Counted from the first letter of the stretch, positions 15,858 through 24,805 are shown. The stretch is 64,000 nt of DNA from Pseudarthrobacter polychromogenes (GCF_014644495.1 NZ_BMKU01000009.1:62001-126000), one strand, 5' to 3'. The notes: generated by a model from the sequence alone, not told the origin. A program made the numbers and translations.

Positions 15858-17912
15858 TCAGGCGTCCGGAAAGTCCGCTCCCAGCGTGGAGAGGACACCG
15901 AACGCCTTGGTGCGGATTTCCTGGTACTCGTCCTCCGGATCTGAATCCGCGGTGATGGCACCGCCGACGCCGAGCGTCAGTTCCGCTGTTCCGTCGCCCC
16001 GGGCGTTGATCACCAGGGTCCGGATCGCGACGGCGAGGTCCGTGGCCCCGTTCAACGAAAAGTAGCCAATCGCTCCCGAGTAGACCCCGCGGGCGCCGCC
16101 TTCCAGGCCGTCCAGGATGGCCATGGTGCTGATCTTGGGTGCGCCGGTCATGGATCCGGCGGGGAAGCAGGCGGCCACGGCCTCGGCGCGGGAGGAGCCG
16201 GGCTTCAGTTGCGCGTCGATGGTGCTCACCATCTGGTGGACGGTGGCGTAGCTTTCAATGGCGCAGAGCCTGCTGACGGTCACCGAACCGGGGACGGCGA
16301 AGTGGCTGAGGTCATTGCGGAGCAGGTCCACGATCATGATGTTTTCGGCGCGGTCCTTCAGCGCGGTGGCAAGGTCGGTTCGAAGTTTGGCGTCCTCGGC
16401 GGCGTCTGCACCCCGGCGGCGGGTTCCCTTGATGGGCTCGGCGCGCATCCCGCCGTCGGCCGCGATCTTCAGGAACCGTTCGGGCGAGGTGCTGGCCACC
16501 GTGAGGCTGCCCAGGCGCAGGTAACTGGCGAAGGGTGCGGGATTCCTGCGGCGCAGCGCCAGATACGTGGTCCATGGATCCAGGGCATCACCCGGTATGT
16601 CCGCGGACAGGGCAGTAGTCAGGCAGACCTCATAGGAGTTCCCCTCGCCGATCTGGTGCTGTGCCGCAGAGATTTTGGCCAGGTACTCCGCGCGGGTGTC
16701 CCGGCTGCGGAAGGCCGGCGCTGCCGGGAGGACGACGCCGTTGCTGCCGCCGGCTTGCGCTGCCGGCCCGACGGTTTCCACGGCGGCCCGCGAGTGGACC
16801 AGCCAGTCATCGGAATCGGGGGCGTCGAGTGCCAGGAGCCAGGCGGCTCCTTCCGCATGGTCCAGGACCACGGCCCTTCCGGCGAAGATGAGTGCGGCAT
16901 CGGGGGTGGGGGAGGGAAGGTCGGTCCCGCCCGTCTCGCGCTTGAGTTCGTAGCCCAGGCAGCCTAGCCAGCCGAGCGCGAAGCCGCCTGGGTACGCATC
17001 GGGAATGTCGACGGCGGAAAGCCCCCATACGGTGTCCAGCCAACGGAAGAAGGGGCCCTGCACGGTGGCGGTGGCGCACCCCGCGCTGAGCAGGCTGTGG
17101 CCTGAACGGTGCGTTACCGACTGGCCGAACGTGCCGCCGTCGTCCGCCATGATGCTGAAGCGGCTGCGCGCCGCAGCCTCCCCGGCATCCGTGTCCGGGG
17201 CAGCTCCTGCGTTCGAGGAGTCCAGCCAGACGGCGTTGGACGAGCGGCCGTAGAGGGAGTCGAAGAGTCCCGCGGCGTCCGGACGGACGTCCAGCCGTTC
17301 CGCGCGGAGGCGCAGTCCCCGGCGTGCTGACAACTCCGGTGCCAGGGCGGGGGCCAGCGCCGGAAGGTAGGGGAGGACCTGCAGCACGTCGGCCGGTGCC
17401 GAGCCGTCGGCGGGGTTACGCACGCGGATGTCGGCATCGAGGGGGACGTTGTCCGCCGCGAGCCACTCCTCTTCCTGCGCCGCCCACTGGTCCCAGAACG
17501 GCTCATAGGTTTCGCCGTCCCGGTCCAGCGCCCGGGTCCGGCGGACGTCGTCCGGGGCCTCGGCCCAGATCACCGCGCTCAGCAGGGGGCGGGCCGCTGC
17601 TGCTGCCGCCCCCACGCCCTCCACGATGACGATCTCTGCCGGAAGCGTCACCCGGGGTTCGCCGTCGTAATGGTTCTCCCAGTCCCAGCAGACCCAGGAG
17701 GCAGCCTCCCCACGGCCCAGGGGCGTGAGCACCGTGGAAACATACCTCTCGATGCCCGCCGCCAGTCCATTCCATCCGGGGTATATGTCCTCGAGGTGGA
17801 ACAGTGACACCTTGTGGTGGGCGCGCAGCCGGGCAGCCAGTTCGACGGCGAGCGTCGTCTTCCCAGCGCCGGAGCGTCCGTCAATGGCGATGATGACGGG
17901 GGCTGGGCTCAT
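15858..17912 (-). CDS. pabB: P-loop kinase-like domain fused to aminodeoxychorismate synthase component I
   Basis: A 684-residue fusion. Residues 1-190 are a uridine-kinase-like P-loop NTPase: IIAIDGRSGAGKTTLA (Walker A), HLEDIYPGWNGLAAGIERY and VIVEGVG (Walker B-like). The rest is an anthranilate synthase I/PabB domain with AEPIKGTRRRG, ENIMIVDLLRNDLS and FPAGSMTGAPKISTMAILDGLEGGARGVYSGAIGYFS. The PabB half converts chorismate to 4-amino-4-deoxychorismate for folate. The N-terminal NTPase has no known place in this reaction. Separate pabC lies about 1.6 kb away across cls. Confidence 0.88.
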   Translation of the reverse strand: MSPAPVIIAIDGRSGAGKTTLAVELAARLRAHHKVSLFHLEDIYPGWNGLAAGIERYVSTVLTPLGRGEAASWVCWDWENHYDGEPRVTLPAEIVIVEGVGAAAAAARPLLSAVIWAEAPDDVRRTRALDRDGETYEPFWDQWAAQEEEWLAADNVPLDADIRVRNPADGSAPADVLQVLPYLPALAPALAPELSARRGLRLRAERLDVRPDAAGLFDSLYGRSSNAVWLDSSNAGAAPDTDAGEAAARSRFSIMADDGGTFGQSVTHRSGHSLLSAGCATATVQGPFFRWLDTVWGLSAVDIPDAYPGGFALGWLGCLGYELKRETGGTDLPSPTPDAALIFAGRAVVLDHAEGAAWLLALDAPDSDDWLVHSRAAVETVGPAAQAGGSNGVVLPAAPAFRSRDTRAEYLAKISAAQHQIGEGNSYEVCLTTALSADIPGDALDPWTTYLALRRRNPAPFASYLRLGSLTVASTSPERFLKIAADGGMRAEPIKGTRRRGADAAEDAKLRTDLATALKDRAENIMIVDLLRNDLSHFAVPGSVTVSRLCAIESYATVHQMVSTIDAQLKPGSSRAEAVAACFPAGSMTGAPKISTMAILDGLEGGARGVYSGAIGYFSLNGATDLAVAIRTLVINARGDGTAELTLGVGGAITADSDPEDEYQEIRTKAFGVLSTLGADFPDA

Positions 17913-17928
17913 GGAGTAGAGCGTACCT

Positions 17929-18051
17929 TTATCCCTGCCGGGCTTTCATCCGCGGGTTCTTCTTGTTGATCACGAACGTCCGGCCGCGGCGCCGGACAAT
18001 CTGGGCTCCCGGGATCTTCTTCAATGCGCGAAGTGAGTTGCGGACCTTCAT
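17929..18051 (-). CDS. rpmJ: ribosomal protein L36, zinc-free paralogue
   Basis: A 40-residue protein starting [20 protein letters not shown] at ATG 18051, with AAGGAG directly upstream. It has the KVR-x-SL and R-R-R-x-R-x-x-V-I-x-K-x-x-P-R-x-K-x-R-Q-G marks of L36. The four zinc-ligand cysteine/histidine positions of normal L36 are absent, which defines the C-minus form (YkgO type). Such paralogues replace zinc-binding ribosomal proteins under zinc starvation. It follows the COG0523 gene and a Zur-type palindrome, fitting that regulation. Confidence 0.93.
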   Translation of the reverse strand: MKVRNSLRALKKIPGAQIVRRRGRTFVINKKNPRMKARQG

Positions 18052-18104
18052 GGTGTGCTCCTTGTGGGTTGATTGTTTTGTTGGTACTGGTGCGGGATTG
18101 AAGC

Positions 18105-19234
18105 TCAGCTGGCCTGTTCGAGGCCGAAGGGGTCGTGCAGGCCCTTGCCTGACGCCAGTTCCTCGTCGGTGAGCTGGCAGGAAGTGAGCAGGTGCTCGAA
18201 TTCCGCCGCGTCGAGGTCCTCGCCGGTGGCCGTGATAACCGTGGCGGCAGGCGCCGGCATTCCGCGGCCGGCAGGGACCTCCATTGGAGGAACGTCGTCC
18301 CACGCCCCGGTATTCTCGAGCCAGATCCGGGGGCCGACGCCCTGGATCGCAATGCGGCATTCGGGCGCCGAGGCTATCCAGAGGTGCCCGCGCACCACGC
18401 AGCAGCCTTCCGCCAAGGTTGCCAGGGCCTGGCGGAAACGTCCGGGGTGCAGCGGCCGTTCAACGCGCTGGACAACAGTCATGAACGGTGAAGCATCGCT
18501 CGTTTCTGCGCCCCCGGTCCGTTCTGCGCCCATCCCATGCCCTGGCCCGGAGGGCACTGTTCCGGGTTCCGTCCGGGCCAGCGACTCCAGGTAATGGTGA
18601 CGTCCCGGGCGGATCTCACCTGCGCTGGACGCCAGGTCCGCGTGGGTGCAAGCTGCCGGACCAGGTGCAGGCCCCGCTCCCGGCCCGCCGGGTGCGCTGG
18701 CACGATGTCCGGTTCCGTCGACAGGACGGTATCCGCAAAGGCCAACTCGCCGATGAGGCATTCGCCGGGAGTCCGCTCATCCTCCACCATGGGCGTGAAG
18801 CCGGATTCGAACAGCGTATGGGAGTCCCAGATGTGGTCCTCCAGCGCATCCGGAGCCAGCGCGAGGATCACGGAAGAGACGGTGGCACGGTCCGCCAGTT
18901 TGCCGTTCAGCGCTGTAACGGCTGCCTGCGCAGGGGTGGCCGGTGCCAGTCCGATGATGATGGGACCCGGGGTTCCCTTTCCCTGGCTGTCCTGGATCAG
19001 ACGCTCAATGCCGGGCACCAGGTCCAGGCGGACGGCGCAGCTCAGGCACCCGTGCTCCAGGAAGGACTCCCCGCGTTCAATCTCGCCGGCCCCGGTGGAA
19101 GTCCGCCGGACCACGATTCCGTTTTCCAGCAGGTCGTGAAGGACCACGAGGCTTCCGGGGCGGGCGGCCGCCAGGTCCTCGCAAGCCTGCTGGCGGCAAA
19201 GGGCATCCAGGGAAGTGACAACGATGAGCTCCAT
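18105..19234 (-). pseudogene. COG0523 (CobW-like) zinc-homeostasis protein with an apparent frameshift
   Basis: The N-terminal ~200 residues read from ATG 19234 and include GCLSCAVRLDLVPGIERLI (a C-x-x-C variant of the family's CxCC metal motif), then ...HLVRQLAP. The C-terminal part lies in another frame: HADLASSAGEIRPGRHHYLE... to the CobW_C region [27 protein letters not shown]. Adding one C to the CCC run (GGG at 18644-18646 on the plus strand) restores LAPHADL and one ~376-aa frame. The usual Walker A motif GxxGxGKT is absent at the N-terminus. Family members are GTP-dependent metal chaperones; this one may be damaged, or the frameshift may be a sequence error. Confidence 0.8.
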
Positions 19235-19246
19235 ATGCCCAGCCTA

Positions 19247-19265
19247 GTTGAGAATCATTCTCAAC
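19247..19265. promoter_or_regulatory. Zur-type operator
   Basis: GTTGAGAAT-C-ATTCTCAAC is a perfect 9-1-9 palindrome only 12 bases before the COG0523 start. TGAGAATNATTCTCA closely follows the Fur-family/Zur consensus. Placed before a COG0523 gene and a zinc-free L36, it is best read as a Zur operator that keeps both genes off when zinc is sufficient. Confidence 0.85.
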
Positions 19266-19301
19266 TACAAATGGAGGTTCGGAGTTTGGCCCAGGTTCGG
19301 G

Positions 19302-19841
19302 TCAGTGGTCCTGCCGCTGCAGCTCCGCGCTGCGGAGCACGGCTGACTTGATGTGGTCCACGACGCCGGGGAGTGCTGCGTGGATTTGATGCCAGACGGC
19401 GTCGAAGTCGGCGTGTCCGCCATACCAGGGGTCCTCGATGCCCTGGTCCAGGAGGTCCAGGCCCGCCACTGCGGGATCGAAGCTGCGGAGCATGCGGATC
19501 TTTTCCAGCGACTCCTGGTCTGGGGCGGCTTCGCTGAGCCAGGCGTAGTGGTCGATGTCCAGCGCAAGGATCAGGTCCCTGGAGTGGAACCAGTCCAGCT
19601 CCCATTCGCGGGCGACGTGCTGCTCCGATAGAAGCTGGGTGGCGGCGAGCCTGCGGGCGGCCCGGGGATCGATGGGGCGGCCGGCCTCGTAGCCCGTGGT
19701 TCCTGCCGAGTCCACCGCCACGAGGTGGTCCAGCCCCTCGCGTTCAAGGGCCGCGGCGAGCATGAGCTCAGCCATGGGGGACCGGCAGATGTTGCCGGTG
19801 CAGACGGCGATGACGCGGTATGGGCTCGACGCTGAGTTCAT
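19302..19841 (-). CDS. low-molecular-weight protein-tyrosine phosphatase
   Basis: About 179 residues. YRVIAVCTGNICRSPMAE is the phosphate-binding loop C-x5-R-S with nucleophilic Cys14 and Arg20. DPWYGGHADFD near the C-terminus provides the general-acid Asp. It hydrolyses phosphotyrosine in the cytoplasm, and relatives act in capsule or signalling control. ATG 19841 (MNSASSPY) is preferred over 19853; neither has a strong ribosome-binding site. Confidence 0.9.
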   Translation of the reverse strand: MNSASSPYRVIAVCTGNICRSPMAELMLAAALEREGLDHLVAVDSAGTTGYEAGRPIDPRAARRLAATQLLSEQHVAREWELDWFHSRDLILALDIDHYAWLSEAAPDQESLEKIRMLRSFDPAVAGLDLLDQGIEDPWYGGHADFDAVWHQIHAALPGVVDHIKSAVLRSAELQRQDH

Positions 19842-19955
19842 GAAACCAAGCATGCGCGCTATCGGCCCGATTGGCCAGAGGAGTGATTCATATTGCGTGA
19901 CAGGCTTGTAAAGAAGTTTTCCCGCTCCGTCACGGATGCTGGCTGCGTGGGCGGC

Positions 19956-20582
19956 CTAGTGCATGACGGCCAGGAGGATGCCGACGCCGACGAAGAGCAC
20001 CCCAAAGACCTTGCTGAGGACCATCTGTCCACGGGCTGAATGCGTAAACCGCTGGAAGGACCGGGCAGCTGCAGCGAAGAAGAACCACATCACCAGGATG
20101 TCGATTGCAATAATCGTGGCCGTCAGTACGGCGTACTGGGCGAGGAGCGGCTGTTCAGGCCTGATGAACTGGGGCATGAACGCCAGGAAGAAGATGATGG
20201 CCTTGGGGTTGAGCAGGTTTACCCACAGTCCCCGGCGGAAGATGGACCAGGCAGGTTCGTTCCGGAGGGATGCGGTTTGTTGCTCTTCGAGATTGGGTTT
20301 GCTCAGGAATTGCCTGATGCCCAGGTACACGAGGTAGGCGGCGCCGGCGAAGCGGATGACGTTGAAGGCGACGGGTGAGCTTGCCACCAGCACTCCCACG
20401 CCGAGCGCCACGATCACCACGTGGATCACCAGTGCTGCCTGCTGTCCCAGGATGCCCCAGATGGACCGGCGGAACCCGGCGTTCAGGGAATTGCTCATGG
20501 TGTTGATGGCTCCGGCGCCGGGCGTGAAGCTGATGAGGGCTCCGGCGCCCACCAGGGCGAGCCAAAGGGAGAATTGCACCAT
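19956..20582 (-). CDS. LysE/RhtB family amino-acid exporter
   Basis: A 208-residue membrane protein with six hydrophobic segments. ALISFTPGAGAINTMSNSLNAGFRRSIWGILGQ is the family's conserved first-loop motif, and GLWVNLLNPKAIIFFLAFMPQFI is the second conserved half. Members export homoserine, threonine or other amino acids by the proton gradient. Substrate cannot be read from sequence. Confidence 0.9.
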   Translation of the reverse strand: MVQFSLWLALVGAGALISFTPGAGAINTMSNSLNAGFRRSIWGILGQQAALVIHVVIVALGVGVLVASSPVAFNVIRFAGAAYLVYLGIRQFLSKPNLEEQQTASLRNEPAWSIFRRGLWVNLLNPKAIIFFLAFMPQFIRPEQPLLAQYAVLTATIIAIDILVMWFFFAAAARSFQRFTHSARGQMVLSKVFGVLFVGVGILLAVMH

Positions 20583-20682
20583 CCAAGTTTAGTGGCCGTT
20601 GACGCTGCTCAATCACCTGTTTGACCTGCCTGCGGGCCACAACTGCCCTACTGCGAGTGCGGCCGCCTGGACATGTACCGGC

Positions 20683-21501
20683 TCATGCCCTGGCGATGAC
20701 CTCACCGTTGGGGATCAGGAACCACCCGTCGTCGGTGGAGCCCCAGCGGTGCCACCCGGCCGAGATCCGGGCCAGGTCCGCGGGATTGGCGAAGCCGTAT
20801 TCCAGCGCCTGCTCCGCGAAGGCGGAATGAAGCACGCGTTCCCCCCACACGCGCGCCTGCCACCGGCGCTGCTGGCTTGTGGCATAAAGCCAGTTGCTGC
20901 TGGAGGGTGCCACGTCGGTAAATCCCGCCGCCTGCGCCCAGCTGACCAGCCTCCGGCCGGCGTCGGGTTCCGCCCCGTTCCGCCGCGCGATGCGCTGGTA
21001 AAGCTCCATCCACTCGTCCAGCTCCGGAATGGCGGGATACCAGCTCATGCCGTGGAAATCTGCGTCTCGCACGGCGACGATGCCGCCGGGCTTGGCAACC
21101 CGCCGCATCTCACGCAGCGCCTCCACCGGGTCCGTAAGGTGCTGGAGCACTTGGTGGGCGTGGACGACGTCGAACGTCTCATCCTCGAAGTCCAGGTCGT
21201 AGATATTCCCGGCCACGAAGTCCACGTTGGAAACCTCGCGTTCCATGGCGAGCGCCTTTGCCTGGGCGATGATGTCCGGTGACCGGTCCAGGCCCGTCAC
21301 CTTCCCCGGCGCCACCAGAACGGCGAAGTCGCACGTGATGGTGCCCGGGCCGCAGCCGACGTCGAGCACGCTGGCTCCGGGTGTGAGGTGCGGCAGGACG
21401 AACGCTGCCGAATTCTCGGCGGTCCTGGCGGCATGGGCGCGGACCACGGATTCGTGGTGGCCGTGCGTGTAAACGTCGTCTTCAGGCTGCTGCGCACTCA
21501 T
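20683..21501 (-). CDS. SAM-dependent methyltransferase (UbiE-like)
   Basis: A 272-residue class I methyltransferase starting at ATG 21501. VLDVGCGPGTITCDFA is motif I, TGLDRSPDII the acidic loop, and FDVVHAHQVLQHLTDPVEALREMRRVAKPGGIVAVRDAD motifs II-III. The C-terminal part (W-rich, ISAGWHRWGSTDDGWFLIPNGEV) is family-specific. Substrate is unknown. The upstream MarR gene ends about 9 bases before this start, so the two are probably co-transcribed. Confidence 0.85.
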   Translation of the reverse strand: MSAQQPEDDVYTHGHHESVVRAHAARTAENSAAFVLPHLTPGASVLDVGCGPGTITCDFAVLVAPGKVTGLDRSPDIIAQAKALAMEREVSNVDFVAGNIYDLDFEDETFDVVHAHQVLQHLTDPVEALREMRRVAKPGGIVAVRDADFHGMSWYPAIPELDEWMELYQRIARRNGAEPDAGRRLVSWAQAAGFTDVAPSSSNWLYATSQQRRWQARVWGERVLHSAFAEQALEYGFANPADLARISAGWHRWGSTDDGWFLIPNGEVIARA

Positions 21502-21510
21502 AACCAAACG

Positions 21511-22041
21511 CTACCCCGGGGCGGGTGTGTCCGGCAGGCCAGCGGAAGACTCTTCGCGCGCAGCAACCGTGGCCTCCACCATGGCGGTCATGAACCGGGT
21601 GACAGTATCGAGCTCGTCAGCCGAGAACCCGGCCATGGCGCTGCCCATCTGGCGGGCGAGCGGAGCGAAGATGGCGCCGCCTTCCTGGAATGCCTTGGGC
21701 GTCATCCTGAGCTGGACCTGCCGGCGGTCCGAGCTGTGCCGCTCACGGGTCACGTGTCCGGAATGGTCCAGCCGGTCGATCAGGGCGGTGGTGGCGGGGG
21801 AGCTGAGGTGCAGTTCCTTCCGCAGGAGCCCCGGCGTGACCACATTCCCCTTGGCGGTGTGGCGCATGATGACGGCCAGCGCGTTGAGGTCTGTCCGGTG
21901 CATGTCCTTGCGGCCGCCTGCTGTGTCCACGTAGCGGTTGGCCTCGAGCGTGAATTCCTGCAGGAGGCGGACCAGGGGATGGGGCCCTCCGGCAGCCCCG
22001 GGAGGGCCGCCTTGCGGTGCCGGGCCGGTGCCGTCTTCCAT
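21511..22041 (-). CDS. MarR family transcriptional regulator
   Basis: About 176 residues with the MarR winged helix: DLNALAVIMRHTAKGNVVTPGLLRKELHLSSPATTALIDRLDHSGHVTRERHSSDRRQVQLRMTPKA, including the D-R-R wing. Start at ATG 22041 is set by AGGAGG five bases upstream. It is divergent from an MMPL transporter gene, and a perfect palindrome lies between them, so it likely represses that transporter and itself. Confidence 0.9.
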   Translation of the reverse strand: MEDGTGPAPQGGPPGAAGGPHPLVRLLQEFTLEANRYVDTAGGRKDMHRTDLNALAVIMRHTAKGNVVTPGLLRKELHLSSPATTALIDRLDHSGHVTRERHSSDRRQVQLRMTPKAFQEGGAIFAPLARQMGSAMAGFSADELDTVTRFMTAMVEATVAAREESSAGLPDTPAPG

Positions 22042-22170
22042 GTCCACCTCCTGGTCGTCCCGATGCTTGGCCGCTTGCAGTGCAAACCGCGCATTGCGTA
22101 CTGACGGATATTAATTCAGCGGCTGAGGCCCCTGATTACCGCGGAATGATGAAAAAGCTAGCCAGGCGCT

Positions 22171-22189
22171 TATCTCCATGATGGAGATA
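22171..22189. promoter_or_regulatory. MarR-type operator TATCTCCAT-G-ATGGAGATA
   Basis: A perfect 9-1-9 palindrome in the divergent marR/MMPL intergenic region, 50 bases before the MMPL start. A TAATAT element at 22193-22198 may be its -10 box. Size and position suit binding of a MarR dimer controlling both genes. Confidence 0.75.
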
Positions 22190-22238
22190 CTCTAATATGG
22201 AACCAATGTTACTCCCCGCCCGTCGTCCGGAAGGCATC

Positions 22239-24431
22239 ATGAAACACAAATCCGCAGGAACGGAACGCGTCCCGTTCTGGCTGCGCTGGCTGCTCCCCGT
22301 CATCCTGGTCCTGACGTGGCTGGCGCTCGCCGGCGTAGGAGGCCCCACTTTCGGCCGCCTCGAAGAGGTATCGTCCAACGACCAGGCCTCCTTCCTTCCC
22401 GCCAGTGCCGAGGCCACGGCCGCCCAGGACTGGCAGGCGAAGTTCCGGGACTCGGACGAGGTGCCCGGCGTGATCGTGATCGAGGGCAACGAAGCCTTCA
22501 CCCCGGCCCAGTTCGGCGAAGTGGCGGGCCTCAAGGCGGAGCTGGAAGGGCTGCAGCTTGGCAGCGCAGTTGTGGGCCCGATTCCTTCCGAGGACGGCAA
22601 GGCGGTCCAGTTCATCGTGCCGATCGATTCGTCCGCGGAGGTCAAGGAGGCCGTCCAGGAGCTGAGGGACACCGTGGCCGAGTCCGCGCCGGCAGGAATG
22701 CAGACCTTTGTGACCGGCCCGGCCGGACTCGCGGCGGACCTTACAGCTGCTTTCGCCGGGATTGACGGAATCCTCCTCCTGGTGGCCCTGTCTGCGGTGT
22801 TTGTGATCCTCCTGATCGTCTACCGTTCCCTCCTGCTGCCCATCATGGTGCTCCTGACCTCCGTCTTTGCGTTGTGCGCGGCCATCCTGCTGGTGTTCGG
22901 CATGGCCAAGGCCGGGTGGATCCAGCTGAACGGCCAAAGCCAGGGCATCCTGTCCATCCTGGTCATTGGCGCCGCAACGGACTATGCACTCCTCTACGTG
23001 GCACGGTTCCGGGAGGCGCTGACCCATACCACCAACCGCACCGCGGCCGTGCTCACCGCCTGGAAGGCATCCTTCGAGCCGATCCTGGCCTCCGGGGCCA
23101 CCGTGATCATCGCCTTGCTGTGCCTGCTTTTCTCCGACCTGAATTCCAACAAGGCCCTTGGCCCCGTGGCTGCTGCCGGCATTCTTTGCTCCCTGTTCGC
23201 GGCCCTCACGCTGCTTCCGGCCCTGATGGCGCTCCTGGGCCGGGCGGCTTTCTGGCCGTTCCGCCCCAAGCTGGTCCCGGCGGAAGACCGTGAACCCGAG
23301 CTGGTGACCGGGCTGGAGGGCCAGAAGGGGCTGTGGCGCGCCACCGGATCCCTGGTCTCCCGGCGTCCGCGTGCCGTGTGGATCGCCTCGGTCCTGCTGT
23401 TGCTGGTCGCCTCGGCCGGCGTCCTGCAGCTCAAGGCCAACGGTGTTCCGCAGACAGACGTCATCCTCACCGCCTCCAACGCCGTGGACGGCCAGGACGC
23501 CCTGGCGCGCCACTTCGACGCCGGCAGCGGCAGCCCCGCCGTCGTGGTTGCGGACCAGGGCAAGGCGCAGGAGGTTCTTGACACAGTCAAGGCGGCCGAC
23601 GGCGTAGGGGACGCCTATCTGCTGGCCCAGGGCAGCGTACCCATCACCGGGGCCCCCGGCGCTCCCAGCGCCCCCGATGTCCGCGACGGCAAGGTGCTCA
23701 TCAACGCCACCCTGAACTCCGCCGCAGACTCCCTGGAAGCCGAGGAAGCGGTGAAAGCCCTGCGCGAGGACGTCAAGGCCGTGGACCCGGACGCCCTGGT
23801 GGGCGGCGTGACCGCGACGGCGCTGGATACCAACACCACCGCCCAGCGTGACCTGGTGATTATCATCCCCGTGGTCCTGGTGGTCATCCTCTTCATCCTG
23901 ATGCTGCTGCTCCGCTCCGTCCTGGCGCCGGTGCTGCTGGTGCTCTCGGTGGTGCTGTCCTACGCGGCAGCCATGGGCGTTTCGGCTTTCGTCTTCAACA
24001 ACATCCTGGGTTTTCCGGGCGCAGATGCCACCGTTCCGCTGTTCGGTTTCGTGTTCCTGGTGGCCCTCGGGGTGGACTACAACATCTTCCTGATGAGCCG
24101 GGTCCGTGAGGAATCGCTGAAGCACGGCACCCGCCCCGGCATCCTTCGCGGCCTGGGCGTCACCGGCGGGGTCATCACTTCCGCCGGAGTGGTCCTGGCT
24201 GCCACCTTCGCCGCCCTGGGTGTCATCCCCATCATGTTCCTGGTGCAGCTGGCGTTCATTGTGGCCTTCGGGGTGCTGCTGGACACCGTGCTGGTGAGGT
24301 CCCTGCTGGTGCCCGCCCTGGCGTACGACATCGGCCCCCGCATCTGGTGGCCCAGCAAGCTGGGGCGGCAGGAGGTTGCGGAGCGGCCGGACCGGGATGA
24401 AGCCCTGTTGGCCAAAACGCCTGCTGGATAG
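22239..24431 (+). CDS. MMPL/RND-family transporter
   Basis: About 730 residues with the MMPL layout: helix 1 (LRWLLPVILVLTWLALAGV), a large external domain (about 45-195), five helices, a central loop with VTGLEGQKGLWRATGSLVSRRPRAVWIASVLL, a second external domain and six final helices. FVFLVALGVDYNIFLMSRVREE and GAATDYALLYVARFREAL carry the D-Y pairs that conduct protons. Members export lipids or drugs. Start ATG 22239 (MKHKSAG) has GGAAGG four bases upstream; ATG 22197 would overlap the operator region. The MarR neighbour suggests induction by its substrate. Confidence 0.88.
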   Translation: MKHKSAGTERVPFWLRWLLPVILVLTWLALAGVGGPTFGRLEEVSSNDQASFLPASAEATAAQDWQAKFRDSDEVPGVIVIEGNEAFTPAQFGEVAGLKAELEGLQLGSAVVGPIPSEDGKAVQFIVPIDSSAEVKEAVQELRDTVAESAPAGMQTFVTGPAGLAADLTAAFAGIDGILLLVALSAVFVILLIVYRSLLLPIMVLLTSVFALCAAILLVFGMAKAGWIQLNGQSQGILSILVIGAATDYALLYVARFREALTHTTNRTAAVLTAWKASFEPILASGATVIIALLCLLFSDLNSNKALGPVAAAGILCSLFAALTLLPALMALLGRAAFWPFRPKLVPAEDREPELVTGLEGQKGLWRATGSLVSRRPRAVWIASVLLLLVASAGVLQLKANGVPQTDVILTASNAVDGQDALARHFDAGSGSPAVVVADQGKAQEVLDTVKAADGVGDAYLLAQGSVPITGAPGAPSAPDVRDGKVLINATLNSAADSLEAEEAVKALREDVKAVDPDALVGGVTATALDTNTTAQRDLVIIIPVVLVVILFILMLLLRSVLAPVLLVLSVVLSYAAAMGVSAFVFNNILGFPGADATVPLFGFVFLVALGVDYNIFLMSRVREESLKHGTRPGILRGLGVTGGVITSAGVVLAATFAALGVIPIMFLVQLAFIVAFGVLLDTVLVRSLLVPALAYDIGPRIWWPSKLGRQEVAERPDRDEALLAKTPAG

Positions 24432-24479
24432 ACTGCACTTGCGCCCGCATGGACGCGGAACTCAAAGGAGAGATGCACC

Positions 24480-24740
24480 ATGACCGAGAACCAGGAATCC
24501 CCGGCCGAGCAGCCCCGCAAGGGAAGCACCGCCCCCGGGCTGGAAGGCGAGGGCGGGCAGTACGTGGACGGCGACTACGGTGATGCCGGGGCGGTGGGAG
24601 AGCCCGCCGGGAACCTTGAGGACGGCGAGTACCCGGACGGGGACTACGGTGACGCCGGCACTTCCGGTACAGCCCGCGAAGCCGATGCAGTCCGGGAAGA
24701 GCGGGACCCCCTGCACGACCGGCGCGACAGCGAGCGGTAG
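24480..24740 (+). CDS. small acidic repeat protein (86 aa)
   Basis: A very acidic, Gly-rich protein with AAAGGAGAG before its ATG. It holds an internal tandem: GQYVDGDYGDAGA (about residues 24-36) and GEYPDGDYGDAGT (about 50-62). No membrane segment or known domain is visible, and it is probably disordered. It lies downstream of the MMPL gene in the same direction and is followed by a strong terminator, so it may end that transcript. Function unknown. Confidence 0.65.
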   Translation: MTENQESPAEQPRKGSTAPGLEGEGGQYVDGDYGDAGAVGEPAGNLEDGEYPDGDYGDAGTSGTAREADAVREERDPLHDRRDSER

Positions 24741-24757
24741 CACCTCAACACAAAGCA

Positions 24758-24805
24758 GGACGGCGGCGGTTCTCCAACAGCGAAATCGGAGAGCCGCCGT
24801 CGTCC
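24758..24805. terminator. hairpin terminator before dnaK
   Basis: GGACGGCGGCGGTTCTCC and GGAGAGCCGCCGTCGTCC form an 18-bp stem with two G-U-type mismatches and a 12-base loop, followed by CGCGTTT. It separates the MMPL/acidic protein unit from the heat-shock operon. Confidence 0.7.

Noticed and set aside
18479..19234. An intact 251-aa COG0523 gene ending at 18479
   Set aside because: Its last ~55 residues lose family similarity exactly where the other frame gains it, so a frameshift explains the data better.
22209..24125. A 638-codon open frame antisense to the MMPL gene
   Set aside because: Composition is Gln/His/Gly-rich with no domain; it mirrors the third-position GC bias of the real gene on the other strand.
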